Origin: Megaustenia siamemsis
Taxonomy: Eukaryota; Mollusca; Gastropoda; Stylommatophora; Ariophantidae
Length of the DNA stretch: 64,000 nt
Direction of reading: 5' to 3'
NCBI GenBank assembly: GCA_032433765.1
Contig: JAVIAB010000047.1
Coordinates: 15,371,107 to 15,435,106, forward strand
Part shown: piece after piece, positions 1 to 10,966 of the stretch
Numbering within the stretch: position 1 is the first letter of the stretch
Layout of the letters: each line of letters opens with the position of its first letter
Program-made: the position numbers and the translations under genes
The notes under the pieces: model-generated
Database searches by the model: none
The model's input: only the letters and a program-made list of their open reading frames with translations
What the model was told of the DNA's origin: nothing

Positions 1-159
1 AAGAGAGATCATTGTCGACAAAGAGAGAAAATACTAGATAGCTTGGTGTCATGGCATGGCAAACAGTCAACAACAGAACTGATACGATGCACTGTAGATA
101 GAAGATTGTGATAGGACATGATCGCCTACGCCAACCGGTATGGCACATGATGATGATGT
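1..159 (+). mobile_element. LINE-A 3' end, (ATG)n-tailed
   Basis: This is the last part of a non-LTR retrotransposon I call LINE-A. It reads as the C-terminus of a reverse transcriptase protein (LDSLVSWHGKQSTTEL...), but two stop codons replace a Trp-Arg pair near the end. It finishes in an (ATG)n run at about 147-159. Reverse complements of the same end recur near 34480, 42710, 46430 and 50515. The element is dead here, and its 5' part lies outside the window. Confidence 0.75.
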
Positions 160-478
160 AGAGACCCACTGTGAGAACAACCATGCCGATGAGAAGAACC
201 TAGTTCTAAAATGTGACTGCCCAGCAGGTAAGCCATAACAATTCATCTTCATTTCCTCATTGCTTTTGCATAAACATAAAACTTAATACCGGCTCCGCCC
301 CTTTAACAGCTTATCTTCTGACCTGAGCACCGACACGTCCAGGTAATTACCACTCAGCACGTGCTTATCTTCTCCAACTGGTGTGGTCTGACCAAGCATG
401 TTTTGCTTATCACAGCCACGCCCTTAAACTACGCGCCAACATTTTCGACGATTATAATGCGTTTTTTTAAATATCGTT
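160..478. other. no recognisable feature
   Basis: Apparently unique sequence between the LINE-A tail and the (AGT)n array. I see no coding potential and no repeat. Confidence 0.5.
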
Positions 479-508
479 GTGATAACTTTTACTAGTAGTA
501 GCAGTAAC

Positions 509-546
<38 letters not shown>

Positions 547-637
547 CAGTAACAGTAGTAAAAATAGTAATAGTAGTAGTAGTAGCAGTAACAGTAGTAA
601 AAATAGTAATAGTAGTAGTAGCAGTAACAGTAGTAAC

Positions 638-669
<32 letters not shown>

Positions 670-685
670 CAGAAACAGTAGTAAC

Positions 686-728
<43 letters not shown>

Positions 729-757
729 ACAGAAACAGTAGTAGTAGTAGTAGTAAC

Positions 758-788
<31 letters not shown>

Positions 789-817
789 ATAGAAACAGTA
801 GTAGTAGTAGTAGTAAC

Positions 818-848
<31 letters not shown>

Positions 849-856
849 ACAGAAAC

Positions 857-887
<31 letters not shown>

Positions 888-1162
888 ACAGAAACAGTAG
901 TAGTAGTAACAGTAGTAGTAGTAGTAGTAGTAACAGTAGTAGTAGTAGTAGTAGTAGCAGTAGTAGTAGTAGTAGTAGTAACAGAAACAGTAGTAGTAGT
1001 AACAGAAACAGTAGTAGTAGTAGTAGTAACAGTAGTAGTAGTAGTAGTAGTAGTAGCAGTAGTAGTAGTAGTAGTAGTAACAGAAACAGTAGTAGTAGTA
1101 GTAGTAGTAACAGTAGTAGTAGTAGTAGTAGTAACAGAAACAGTAGTAGTAGTAGTAGTAAC

Positions 1163-1197
<35 letters not shown>

Positions 1198-1882
1198 CAG
1201 AAACAGTAGTAACAGTAGTAGTAGTAGTTATAGTAGTAGTAGTAGCAGAAACAGTAGTAACAGTAGTAACAGTAGTAGTAGTAGTAGTAGTGTAGCAGTA
1301 ACAGTAATAATAGTAGTAGTAGTAGTAGTAGCTGTAGTAGTAATAGTAGCAGTAGCAGTAGTAACAGTAACAGTTGTAGTAGTAGTATTAGCAGTAGTAG
1401 TAGTCGCAGTAGTAACAGTAGTAGTAGTAATAGTAGAAGCAGTAAAAGTAGTAACAGTAGTAGTAGTAGTAGTAGCAGTAGTAGCAGTAACAGTAGTAGC
1501 AGTAGTAGTAGCAGTAGAAGTAGTAGTAGCAGTAGTAGTTGTAGTAGTAGTAGTAGCAGTAGTAGTAGTAGTAGTAGTAGTAGCAGTAACAGTAGTAGCA
1601 GTAGTAGTAGTAGTAGTAGCAGTAGTAGTAGTAGCAGTAGTAGTAGTAGTAGTAGCAGTAGTAGTCATAGCAGTTGTAGTAGTAAATAGCAACAGTAGTA
1701 GTAGTAGTGGCAATAGTAGTAGTAGTAGCAGTAGTAGTAGTAAATAGCAACAGTAGTAGTAGTAGTATCAGTAGTAGTAGTAGTATCAGTAGTAGTAGTA
1801 GCAGCAATAGTAGTAGTAGGAGTAGTAGTAGTAGTAGTAGCAGTAGTAGTAGTAGTATCAGTAGTAGTAGTAGTAGTAGCAA

Positions 1883-1913
<31 letters not shown>

Positions 1914-2162
1914 GGTAGCAGTAGTAGTAGTAGTAGTAGTAGCAGTAGTAATAGTAGTAGAAGTAGTAGCAGTAGTTGTAGTAGTTGTAGTAGTAGTAAT
2001 AGTAATAGTAGCAGTAGTAGTAGTAGTAGTAGTAGCAATAGCAGTAGTAGTGGTAGCAGTAGTAGTGGTAGCAGTAGTAGTGGTAGCAGTAGTAGCCGCA
2101 ATCGTAGTCCTAGCTGTCGTAGTAGTAGTTGTAGCAGAAATCGTAGCATTCGTACTAGTAGT
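479..2162. repeat. (AGT)n microsatellite array, 1.7 kb
   Basis: Almost pure AGT triplets with scattered AGC, AAC, AGA and AAT variants. The AACAGAAACAGT interruption recurs about every 60 bp near 728, 788 and 848, so blocks have been duplicated as longer units. Open frames encoding poly-Ser, poly-Val, poly-Thr or poly-Leu across it are artefacts of the triplet repeat. Confidence 0.95.
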
Positions 2163-5010
2163 AGACTCTGTATAGTAATAGTAGAGTCTGTATAGTAATA
2201 GTAGAATCTGTATAGTAATAGTAGAAGCTGTATAATAATAATAGAGTCTGTATAGTAATAGTAGAGTCTGTATAGTAATAGTAGAGTATGTATAGTAATA
2301 GTAGAGTATGTATAGTAATAGTAGAGTCTGTATAGTAATAGTAGAGGCTGTATAGTAATAATAGAGGCTTACTATACTAGAGGCTGTATAGTAATAGTAG
2401 TGGCTTACTATACTAGAGGCTGTATAGTAATAGTAGAGGCTTACTATACTAGAGTCTGTATAGTAATAGTAGTCTGTATAGTAATAGTAGTCTGTATAGT
2501 AATAGTATTGGCTTACTATACTAGAGTCTGTATAGTAATAGTAGAGGCTTACTATACTAGAGTCTGTATAGTAATAGTAGTCTGTATAGTAATAGTAGTC
2601 TGTATAGTAATAGTATTGGCTTACTATACTACAGGCTGTATAGTAATAGTAGAGGCTTACTATACTAGAGTCTGTATAGTGATAGTAGTCTGTATAGTAA
2701 TAGTAGTCTGTATAGTAATAGTAGAGTCTGTATAGTAATAGTAGAGGCTTACTATACTAGAGTCTGTATAGTAATAGTAGAGTCTGTATAGTAATAGTAG
2801 TCTGTATAGTAATAGTATTGGCTTACTATACTAGAGTCTGTATAGTAATAGTAGAGTCTGTATAGTAATAGTAGAGGCTTACTATACTAGAGTCTGTATA
2901 GTTATAGTAGAGTCTGTATAGTAATAGTAGTCTGTATAGTAATAGTAGAGGCTGTATAGTAATAGTAGAGGCTTACTATACTAGAGTCTGTATAGTAATA
3001 GTAGAGTCTGTATAGTAATAGTAGTCTGTATAGTAATAGTATTGGCTTACTATACTAGAGTCTGTATAGTAATAGTAGAGTCTGGTATAGTAATAGTAGA
3101 GGCTTACTATACTAGAGTCTGTATAGTTATAGTAGAGTCTGTATAGTAATAGTAGAGGCAGTATAGTAATAGTAGAGGCAGTATAGTAATAGTAGAGGCA
3201 GTATAGTAATAGTAGAGGCAGTATAGTAATAGTAGAGGCAGTATAGTAATAGTAGAGGCAGTATAGTAATAGTAGAGGCAGTATAGTAATAGTAGAGGCA
3301 GTATAATAATAGTAGAGGCAGTATAGTAATAGTAGAGGCTTACTATACTAGAGGCTGTATAGTAATAGTAGTGGCTTACTATACTAGAGGCTGTATAGTA
3401 ATAGTAGTGGCTTACTATACTAGAGGCTGTATAGTAATAGTAGAGGCTGTATTGTAATAGTAGAGGCTTACTATACTAGAGGCTGTATAGTAATAGTAGA
3501 GGCTGTATAGTAATAGTAGAGGCTTACTATACTAGAGGCTGTATATTACTATACTAGAGGCTGTATATTAATAGTAGAGGATGTATAGTAATAGTAGAGG
3601 ATGTATAGTAATAGTAGAGGCTGTATAGTAATAGTAGAGGATGTATAGTAATAGTAGAGGCTGTATAGTAATAGTAGAGGCTGTATAGTACTAGTAGAGT
3701 CTGTATAGTAATAGTAGAGGCTGTATTGTAATAGTAGAGGCTTACTATACTAGAGGCTGTATAGTAATAGTAGAGGCTGTATAGTAATAGTAGAGGCTTA
3801 CTATACTAGAGGCTGTATATTACTATACTAGAGGCTGTATATTAATAGTAGAGGATGTATAGTAATAGTAGAGGATGTATAGTAATAGTAGAGGCTGTAT
3901 AGTAATAGTAGAGGATGTATAGTAATAGTAGACGCTGTATAGTAATAGTACAGGCTGTATAGTAATAGTATTGGCTTACTATACTAGAGTCTGTATAGTA
4001 ATAGTATTGGCTTACTATACTAGAGTCTGTATAGTAATAGTAGAGTCTGTATAGTAATAGTAGAGGCTTACTATACTAGAGTCTGTATAGTAATAGTAGT
4101 GGCTTACTATACTAGAGTCTGTATAGTAATAGTAGAGGCAGTATAGTAATAGTAGAGGCTTACTATACTAGAGGCTGTATAGTAATAGTAGTGGCTTACT
4201 ATACTAGAGGCTGTATAGTAATAGTAGTGGCTTACTATACTAGAGGCTGTATAGTAATATTAGTGGCTTACTATACTAGAGGCTGTATAGTAATAGTAGT
4301 GGCTTACTATACTAGAGGCTGTAGAGTAATAGTAGAGGCTGTATTGTAATAGTAGAGGCTTACTATACTAGAGGCTGTATAGTAATAGTAGAGGCTGTAT
4401 AGTAATAGTAGAGGCTTACTATACTAGAGGCTATATATTAATAGTAGAGGATGTATAGTAATAGTAGAGGCTGACTTTACTAGAGGCTGTATGTTAATAG
4501 TAGAGGATGTATAGTAATAGTAGAGGCTTACTATACTAGAGTAAAAAAAAAGTAAAGTACCCCCGTCACGCCAAGTGGCGTATAGGGAAATATGGTGTTA
4601 GTGACTCTATATTTTACAGACCTTCAGCACATGATTTTTGGGGTAATGTGGTCAGTATTGCGCCCGTGCTGCTTTACTTTCCCAGAAAAAAATCCGGTAC
4701 CCATTTAAGGCTGGGTGAACCGGAAGCCGTCGGTTGGGATCGAACCCTACCCCTTGTCCGTGGTAGTCCAGTTCACTAACCACTGAGCTATCGCGGCTCC
4801 CTCTTACTATACTAGAGGCTGTATAGTAATAGTAGAGGATGTATAGTAATAGTAGAGGCTGTATAGTAATAGTAGAGGCTGTATAGTAATAGTAGAGGAT
4901 GTATAGTAATAGTAGAGTCTGTATAGTAATAGTAGAGGATGTATAGTAATAGTAGAGGATGTATAGTAATAGTAGAGGCTGTATAGTAATAGTATAGGCT
5001 GTATAGTAAT
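2163..5010. repeat. 20-bp / 36-bp satellite with inverted half-units
   Basis: The basic 20-mer is GAGTCTGTATAGTAATAGTA with GAGGCTG, GAGGATG and GAGGCAG variants. A 16-mer, GAGGCTTACTATACTA, alternates with it to make 36-bp compound units. GTATAGTAA in the 20-mer is the reverse complement of TTACTATAC in the 16-mer. A homogenised GAGGCAG sub-block lies at about 3155-3340. A segment near 3456-3660 is repeated near 3731-3920, an offset of about 274 bp. A SINE interrupts the array at 4542-4802. Confidence 0.9.
4542..4802 (-). mobile_element. SINE-1, full-length, inside satellite
   Basis: A tRNA-derived SINE in reverse orientation. Read on the minus strand it has the A-box-like TAGCTCAGTGGTTAGTGAAC, the B box GGTTCGATCCC, a body containing ACATTACCCCAAAAATCA, and a 3' end with CACTTGGCGTGACGGGGGTA before an A/T-rich tail. 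A 15-bp flank, CTTACTATACTAGAG, occurs on both sides (4527-4541 and 4803-4817). It fits a target-site duplication, although the host array repeats that word anyway. Confidence 0.88.
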
Positions 5011-5012
5011 AG

Positions 5013-5152
5013 TAGAAGTAAGTAAAGTAAATGTTCCCTCCGTGCCCAGCCAGGTGTATGGAGTATATGGTGTTAGTGAACGGTCTGCTTTAACATACCA
5101 GAAAAATCTCTGGTACCTATTTTTAGAGACTGGGTGAACCCCGGAGCCTAAT
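5013..5152 (-). mobile_element. divergent SINE-1-related fragment
   Basis: It shares the GGTGTTAGTGA, CCAGAAAAA and CTGGGTGAACCCCG blocks with SINE-1 in the same order, but is shorter and diverged and lacks the tRNA-like head. A similar divergent copy lies at 47955-48140. It marks the right edge of the satellite, and a short AGTAATAGTAG stretch follows it. Confidence 0.6.
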
Positions 5153-5370
5153 AGTAATAGTAGCAGTAGTATTAGTTGCTGTTGTTGTTGTTGTGATATT
5201 AAGTAGTAGTAATAATTTAAAGAAAATAGGTGTAGTATACTCTATCTATGGCCCAGTCTATTTCCTCAGTCTACTATATTCAGTATAGTCTTGAAGTAAG
5301 TGTTCAGCAGTCTGCCTATCAACATGTACATGTAGTTGAGGTGCCGATCTTGAATTTTTTATACACGTGA

Positions 5371-5800
5371 CTAGAGTCGATTATGTCCTGTTCTGTGGCG
5401 TATAATGATAACTTTTTCCCATCTATTCATATTATGAAAGGCATCCTGATTTGGGGTTTGTGGTCCTCTGATTTCTTTGATTATCTGTTTCTTATGATGG
5501 TATGTAACCGGTGCATCCGGCCGTGTCACCTTCCTTCGCCAGCTGATCTGCTCTCTCGTTTCCTGGTATTCCACAGTAGGATGGGGATCCACTGCAGGGC
5601 AACCCTGTGGTGCTTGCAGAGTTCAGTCAATAAGGTCTGCAGATGTGGTAATTTTCTAGATTGCAGTGCCTGGAGTACTGATCTTGCATCTGTCAAAAAC
5701 ACTACAGGCCGTGGGATAAGATTACTGTTCAGCAGTTTTTCTATTGCCAACTTTATTGCTTGTATTTCTGCATCATAATTGTGACAATATTTCACTGTTA
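5371..5800 (-). mobile_element. LINE-G fragment with RNase H domain, frameshifted
   Basis: On the minus strand this reads YDAEIQAIKLAIEKL, VVFLTDARSVLQALQ and LQWIP, which is the RNase H domain found at the end of some LINE polymerases (catalytic Glu and Asp visible). The frame breaks near 5580. The next motif, CGIPGNERADQLAKEG, continues intact in another frame. A LRTGHNRL-like C-terminal motif follows near 5380. It is therefore a pseudogene fragment. A + strand relative lies at 15380-16200. Confidence 0.8.
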
Positions 5801-5828
5801 ATATTATATTTATATCCCTAGTGTTATT

Positions 5829-6082
5829 GGAGCCGTGATAGCTCAGTGGTTAGTGAACTGGACTACAAAGGACAAGAGATCGCAACCGATCCTGATCGAC
5901 GGCTTCCGGGTTCACCGAGCCTTAAATGGGTACCTGATTTTTTTTTCTTCTAGGAAAGTGAAGCGGCACGGGTGTAATGCCGACCACATTACCCCAAAAA
6001 TTATGTGTTGAAGGTCTTAAAAACAATTATGGTCACTACCACCACATTTCCTATACGCCACTTGGCGTGATGGGGCTCTTTA
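5829..6082 (+). mobile_element. SINE-1 copy with target-site duplication
   Basis: Forward copy with the A box TAGCTCAGTGGTTAGTGAAC, a damaged B-box region, and the usual body and CACTTGGCGTGATGGGG end. CTAGTGTTATT flanks it on both sides (5818-5828 and 6083-6093), an 11-bp target-site duplication in unique sequence. Confidence 0.88.
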
Positions 6083-6339
6083 CTAGTGTTATTTGTGTAC
6101 TCTATGTATTCACCGGCTCCCCATTCTTTACTGCATTCTGTGCTGATCCATCAAGAAACTATGTGATTGTTTTACGCTGTAGACTATTCTGTACCCCATT
6201 GTCAAGTATTTCTTTCACTTCTGTCCTTAATTATATTGACAATCCGGATCCTCTGTCCAGGGTTTTGTTCTGGTATGGGCAGTAGAGGGGCTGACAACTC
6301 TTGGTATGTCTGGTGTTTCTCTACAAATTTGTTTGGCTT

Positions 6340-6640
6340 GGTGGATAAAATAAAAAGAGAACTACTAAATACAATTAAGACAAGACAGATGAAATTTGTG
6401 GGGCATGTTAAAAGACACAACAGCCTACTAAAAGTAATATTGGAAGGAAAAATACAAGGTAAAAGAGGCAGAGGCAGACCAAGACTAACATGGACGAGTA
6501 ACATCAAAAGATGGAGAAGTCATTCTATGACAGCCTGCACCATCAAAGCAAGAAACAGAGTAGAATGGCGATCCGTGGTAGCCAACCTTCGCTGCGGAGA
6601 AGGCACACGATGATGATGATGATGATGATGATGATGGTGG
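6340..6640 (+). mobile_element. LINE-C 3' end, (ATG)n-tailed
   Basis: Encodes the C-terminal part of a second LINE family: KRELLNTIKTRQMKF, then GKIQGKRGRGRPRLTW, then a VEWRSVVANLRCGEGTR end just before an (ATG)n tail at 6611-6640. This stretch reads in one frame without a stop, but it lacks the reverse transcriptase core and is 5'-truncated. Confidence 0.82.
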
Positions 6641-6925
6641 TGGTGGATAAAACTGCTAAACGTTTTGACAAGCAAAACTTCTTCAGTAGATACAAATATA
6701 ATATCAGGCTGGGGTGAAGCTGGACAATACGGGTCTTAAGAGAAACATACATCATTATTATGTTAAAGCTTTGCAAGGCAAATTAACTAAACGTACGAAG
6801 TTCATGACTGGAAGTAAGGGTCAATATGTGTAGACCAACAAAATCGTTACGGACTTAATGAGTTCAATATTTAACACACCACTGGCAGAATTTAAAAAAA
6901 AAAAAAACTCACAATTATAACTTTT

Positions 6926-7160
6926 GCTTACAATCTGGTGACCTTGCTTACCTTACAATCTAGTGACCTTGCTTACCTTACAATCTAGTGACCTTTCTTA
7001 CCTTACAATCTAATGACGTTTCTTACCTTACAATCTGGTCACCTTTCTTACCTTACAATCTGGTCACCTTTCTTACCTTACAATCTGGTCACCTTTCTTA
7101 CCTTACAATCTGGTCATCTTTCTTACCTTACAATCTGGTCATCTTTCTTACCTTACAATC
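6926..7160. repeat. 25-bp minisatellite, about 9 copies
   Basis: Direct repeats built on CTTACCTTACAATCTGGTCA with a short CCTTT spacer. Early units have CTTGC, later ones CTTTC. A T/C-rich (TTTC)n run follows to about 7235. Confidence 0.9.
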
Positions 7161-7239
7161 CTCACGTTGTGGAACAATTCTTTCTTTCTTTCTTTTTTTC
7201 TTTATTTCTTTCATTCCTTCTTCTTTCTTTCTTTCTGTC

Positions 7240-7550
7240 AACATCCGCCCTTGAAAGAACGTTCGATAGGAGTAGATATGTTGTGTTGTGAGTTGCTGTA
7301 GAGCTACAATATTAACATCTTTCGACCCAACTTATCCGACTTCAACACAGCATTTTTAGTCCCGGATTACCTTCTCTCTTAGCCCCAACTCACTTTGACC
7401 AAACTGAATATCTGTTCCTAGTAGCACCGCTAAGAGGTGGAGTAGGATCTGGATAGCGCCTGTTCATTGAATCTTGTGCTAGTAGTCAGCTATGAATCGC
7501 TGATCACTTCAGCCCTGATGCTGGCAGTCACTTTTACCACCAGAACAAGT
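7240..7550 (+). mobile_element. interspersed repeat R2, copy 1
   Basis: One of at least four related segments (also 8985-9330, 10143-10480 and 32166-32305). Shared blocks include CCCAACWYATCCGACTTC, GAGGTGGAGYAGG and a GATCGCTGA-like end. I cannot assign it to a known transposon class. It has no convincing coding content. Confidence 0.6.
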
Positions 7551-7935
7551 GAATATGTAACCGTTAACATTTAACAATTATTGTATTCTAGCTCATGATG
7601 CAACTATGTGGAGCCCTATCTCGAACACAAGACATAGAAGAACCATCAATACTGCCCCTGTCTAGCTATCGAGCCTCGAAAGTGGAGGGAGAAAATAATA
7701 GAGCCACTCGCATTGTCACGTATGTCGTAAAAGGCGCCTGTGGAGGTTTGGAATCGTCGCCTATTCAGTCGACTAGGACGTCCATGGAACGGCCTTGTCA
7801 AAGGAATTCACCCATTAATTTTGGGAAATGTGATAAGTGGTGGAGCGGATATGGGGAATTACTGACTGCATTGAAACTGCTTCCATGAATAGAGAATAGA
7901 ATCAATACTGATGTACAAAGCTACTGTATCTTTTC
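7551..7935. other. no recognisable feature
   Basis: A 97-codon open frame at 7595-7888 has no recognisable motif, and I see no repeats or RNA genes. Probably unique intergenic DNA. Confidence 0.4.
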
Positions 7936-8412
7936 TTTGTTTTGTTAAGTTATCCATGATTGTCAACCACAGTGAAGAAGGCTAATTTTGTTAAGTAATA
8001 CATAATTGTCAACCACAGTAAGTAAAGTAAAAAAGTAAAGAGCCCCATCACGCCAAGTAGCGTTTAGGGAATATGGTGTTAGTGACCATTAATTTTACAG
8101 ACCTTCAGCACATGAGTTTTGGGGTAATGTGGTCGGTATTACGCCCGAACTGCTTTAGTTTCCCAGAAAAAAATCCGGAAACCGTCGGTTGGGATCGAAC
8201 CCTACCTCTTGTCCTTTGCAGTCCAGTTCACTAACCACTGAGCTATCGTGTCAACCACAATGAAGAAGGCTAATTTGGTTAAGTTATCCATGATTGGCGA
8301 CCACAATGAAGAAGGCTAATTTTGTTAATTATCCATGATTGGCGACCACAATGAAAAAGGCTAATCTTGTTAAGTTATCCATAATTGGCGACCACAGTGA
8401 AGAAGGCTATCA
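7936..8412. repeat. 46-48-bp minisatellite split by a SINE
   Basis: About five direct units containing TTAAGTTATCCATGATTGGC, then CGACCACAATGAAGAAGGCT. A SINE-1 copy sits between the second and third units. Confidence 0.85.
8018..8249 (-). mobile_element. SINE-1 copy inside a minisatellite
   Basis: Reverse copy with body, B box and A box. The first few bases of the tRNA-like head are missing. GTCAACCACA flanks it at 8008-8017 and 8250-8259, a possible 10-bp target-site duplication, though this word is also part of the host repeat unit. Confidence 0.85.
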
Positions 8413-8589
8413 AGTTACCATATCGTGTGTGATAAAGCAACTTTCCCTGAGCTCATTTTAATTGATGCAAGTCAAGTTGGCTATGTTCTTTTTATTGATC
8501 ATTTTACATTACCTCTCTGGCGTTCTTGCGTTATTAACATAACAACTGGGACGTGTTACAATATGCCGCTGGATAGGACATACCTGCGG

Positions 8590-8812
8590 AAGCCAACGGA
8601 GAGTATTACACAACATGCCTTTTTGGAATCCCCAGGGAAAAAGACAAAGAGGAAGACCAAATAATTCTTGGAGAAGATAACTGGAAGCAAATATGAAGGG
8701 GAAAGGCATGGAATGATCTTAAAAGAATGGCAAGAAACAGAACGGCTTGGAAAGTGTTTGTGGAAGACCTATGCTCCACAGGGAGCTGAAATGTAGAAGA
8801 AGAAGATTTTAT
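8590..8812 (+). mobile_element. LINE-F C-terminal fragment, (GAA)n-tailed
   Basis: One frame reads WNPQGKRQRGRPNNSWRR, then NDLKRMARNRTAWKVFVEDL and LCST, the typical end of a widespread animal LINE polymerase. An in-frame stop and frameshifts are present. It ends in AGAAGAAGAAGA. Only the last 65 or so codons remain. Confidence 0.75.
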
Positions 8813-8984
8813 ATTATCTCTCGGGCAGGCTTGCGTCATTAACACAGCAACTGAGTGGGACATTTCTAATTTCTCTATTTGACATAATTTATAACTTCTC
8901 ACAGAAACTATCAGCTTAAACAACTGCTGTTACAGAACCAGACACTATCCAGGTCTTGGATAACACTGCACGCATTTATTATTT

Positions 8985-9330
8985 ATCAGTCTCAGCTATT
9001 TGTTGATGGTGTTTAATAGTCTTGCTGGAAGCAAGAAGTCGAACAGCGACTGTCAGAGACTTATAGCTAATGGCTTGCGCCAGGATCGCTGAATCAGAAC
9101 CATCCATACCATACTCCACCTCTTCGCAGTGCCTCAAGAAACAGACTAACGAGTGTAGTCTGAAAAAGTGATTAGATATCGAAGAGGAAAGGCAATCCGG
9201 TACGCAAAAATGTCGCGCTGAAGTCGGATGTGTTGGACCAAAAAAATTAAATATTACAGTTCTACTACAAATCACAACACAGCGTATCAACGCCCACTTA
9301 ACGTCCGTGTAAGGACGGATGAGGAAGATT
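8985..9330 (-). mobile_element. interspersed repeat R2, copy 2
   Basis: Reverse copy of R2. Its minus strand shares GTCCAACACATCCGACTTCA and ATCCTGGCGCAAGCCATTAG with the copy at 10143-10480. It carries a single AGTCTG pair where that copy has an expanded inverted repeat. Confidence 0.65.
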
Positions 9331-9639
9331 ACAATCAATTCCATTAGTAGTCATCCGGTGAATACTAGAAAGAAAGTAGACTTGCTAATTTTCTCAATTA
9401 TAACTTGAGAATGCTATAGTACATTAAAACTGGTTATAGGACCTTACGTCCATTTGCACACTGACCCCTGTGTGAACTCCTCTGGTTCGGTGTGCATTTG
9501 CGCACATTTCTGCACATTCACGACAGCCACACTATTGTTACCATTTCCTTTTCATACACACAGGATATACATTTTCTTTAACATATTTCGAATATTTTTG
9601 TTTTGAATGTTTCGTTTTTAGTTTTGTGTGTGTGTGTTT

Positions 9640-9725
9640 TCCTTGTTTGTTACTGCTGAAGGCCTATTGGGCCGAAACGTCGTTTAGTCTGTGTCGTACA
9701 CTTATACCGTAAAGCTTCTAACATA
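9640..9725 (+). ncRNA. hammerhead-like core, PLE-type repeat, copy 1
   Basis: Contains CTGCTGAA, then a GGCC/GGCC hairpin, then GAAACGTC. The GAAACGTC end would form the two-base-pair stem III and the GUC cleavage triplet of the minimal hammerhead ribozymes described in Penelope-like elements. CUGANGA is imperfect here (C for A at the fourth base). It shares a downstream GTAAAGCT block with 27600-27810 and 43165-43300. Probably an inactive relic. Confidence 0.4.
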
Positions 9726-9761
9726 CCATTTTTTTTTTTGGATTTTTTAAATTTTTCCTTA

Positions 9762-10037
9762 TAGGAACTGAATTGTGAGTGTGAATTCGTTTTCACTGGC
9801 ACCCGTGTGCATAGGGGCCCCTCGGTGCACAGGCAGATAACTCCGTCTTCGGAGGTACTCATATTTTTTTCCGTCGATGAGTAATTGACGTTTAAAGCCG
9901 GGCCTCGCTGCTGAGACCAGGGGTGGTTACCGCAGAGAGAAATCATAAATAAAAATCCCTAACTGGTGCAGCCGAGATTTGAACCCACAACCTCTCTGTC
10001 TCGAGACCGGGGTCTTGAATTTAGGCCAACCAGACCG
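9762..10037 (-). mobile_element. SINE-4 copy
   Basis: On the minus strand a tRNA-like head comes first, with the B box GGTTCAAATC. A body follows with ACGTCAATTACTCATCGACG-like sequence, GAGTACCTCCGAAG, and CAGTTCC near the end. Related copies are at 49524-50213. Confidence 0.75.
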
Positions 10038-10142
10038 CCACTATAACTTAAATTATTTCAATATTTGTCGTTGGGTGGTTGGTTGCGTTCGCTCTATGAC
10101 TAAAGTATTCTAGAGTATCATGGTAGACTAGAATATTCCTCT

Positions 10143-10480
10143 TCATCATCCGCCCTTACAAGGACGTAGTAGACGTGTCTGCGTTGTGTTGTGGTTTGCA
10201 GTATAACTGTTATATTTGCGCCTTTCGGCCCAACACATCCGACTTCAGCACGACATTTTTGAGCACCGGGTTGTCTTCCCTCTTCGATCCCTGCACGCTC
10301 TGGAGAAGCAGACTAACCTGTCTAGTCTGCTTCTCCAGACTAGACAGGTTAGTCTGTTACTGGAGGTACCGCGGAGAGGTGGAGCAGGGTCTTGATGGTT
10401 TTGGTTCACCGATCCTGGCGCAAGCCATCAGCTGTGGATCGCTGACAACTTCCAGCTCTGGTGCTGGGAGACGCGCCTCC
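10143..10480 (+). mobile_element. interspersed repeat R2, copy 3
   Basis: The best-preserved R2 copy. It includes CCCAACACATCCGACTTCAG, GGAGAGGTGGAGCAGGGTCT and ATCCTGGCGCAAGCCATCAG. It contains a local inverted duplication at 10302-10356 that the other copies lack. Confidence 0.65.
10302..10356. repeat. perfect 21-bp inverted repeat, 6-bp loop
   Basis: Arms at 10309-10329 and 10336-10356 are exact reverse complements around CTTCTC. A second perfect 14-bp hairpin (10302-10315 with 10323-10336) overlaps it, so two alternative folds are possible. Confidence 0.95.
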
Positions 10481-10559
10481 TTATCGTTTAAATTATGTTT
10501 ATGTAACATCAGTAAGGGTCAAGGTTCTTACATTTTGACAAATTTCCTCACATGAACAC

Positions 10560-10805
10560 ATCATCATCGAGTGGCATCTCCGCATCGAAGGTTGGCTACC
10601 ATGGATCGTCATTCTGCTCAGTCTCTTGCTTTGATGGTGCAGATTGTCATAGGCTAGTTTGTCCATCTTTTGATGTTACTCGTCCATGTTAGTCTTGGTC
10701 TGCCTCAGCCTCTTTTACCTTAAATTTTCTCCTCCAGGATTACTTTTAGTAGTCTGTTGTGTCTTTTAACATGGCCCAAAAATCGCATGTGTCTTGTTCT
10801 AATTG
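10560..10805 (-). mobile_element. LINE-C 3' fragment
   Basis: Starts with the complement of the (ATG)n tail, then GTTGGCTACCATGGATCG and the reverse complement of the GRGRPRLTW-coding region, matching 6340-6640 and 22288-23545. 5'-truncated. Confidence 0.8.
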
Positions 10806-10966
10806 TACATAGGCACAACGGAACTAAAATATCAGCAGCGTACAAGATAACCAAGTTGCAATGTTAATGTTATTGTATCGTGCCACAAATTAGAACCACT
10901 CAGACAAAACATCAATATAAAGCATGAGTGGAATGTAGTTTCCTCACGACATCTTCATTCAAAAAT

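Noticed and set aside
479..1747. 422-codon Ser/Val-rich open frame and related Thr- and Leu-rich frames
   Set aside because: It is the translation of an (AGT)n microsatellite. All frames are open because the triplets contain few stops in phase.
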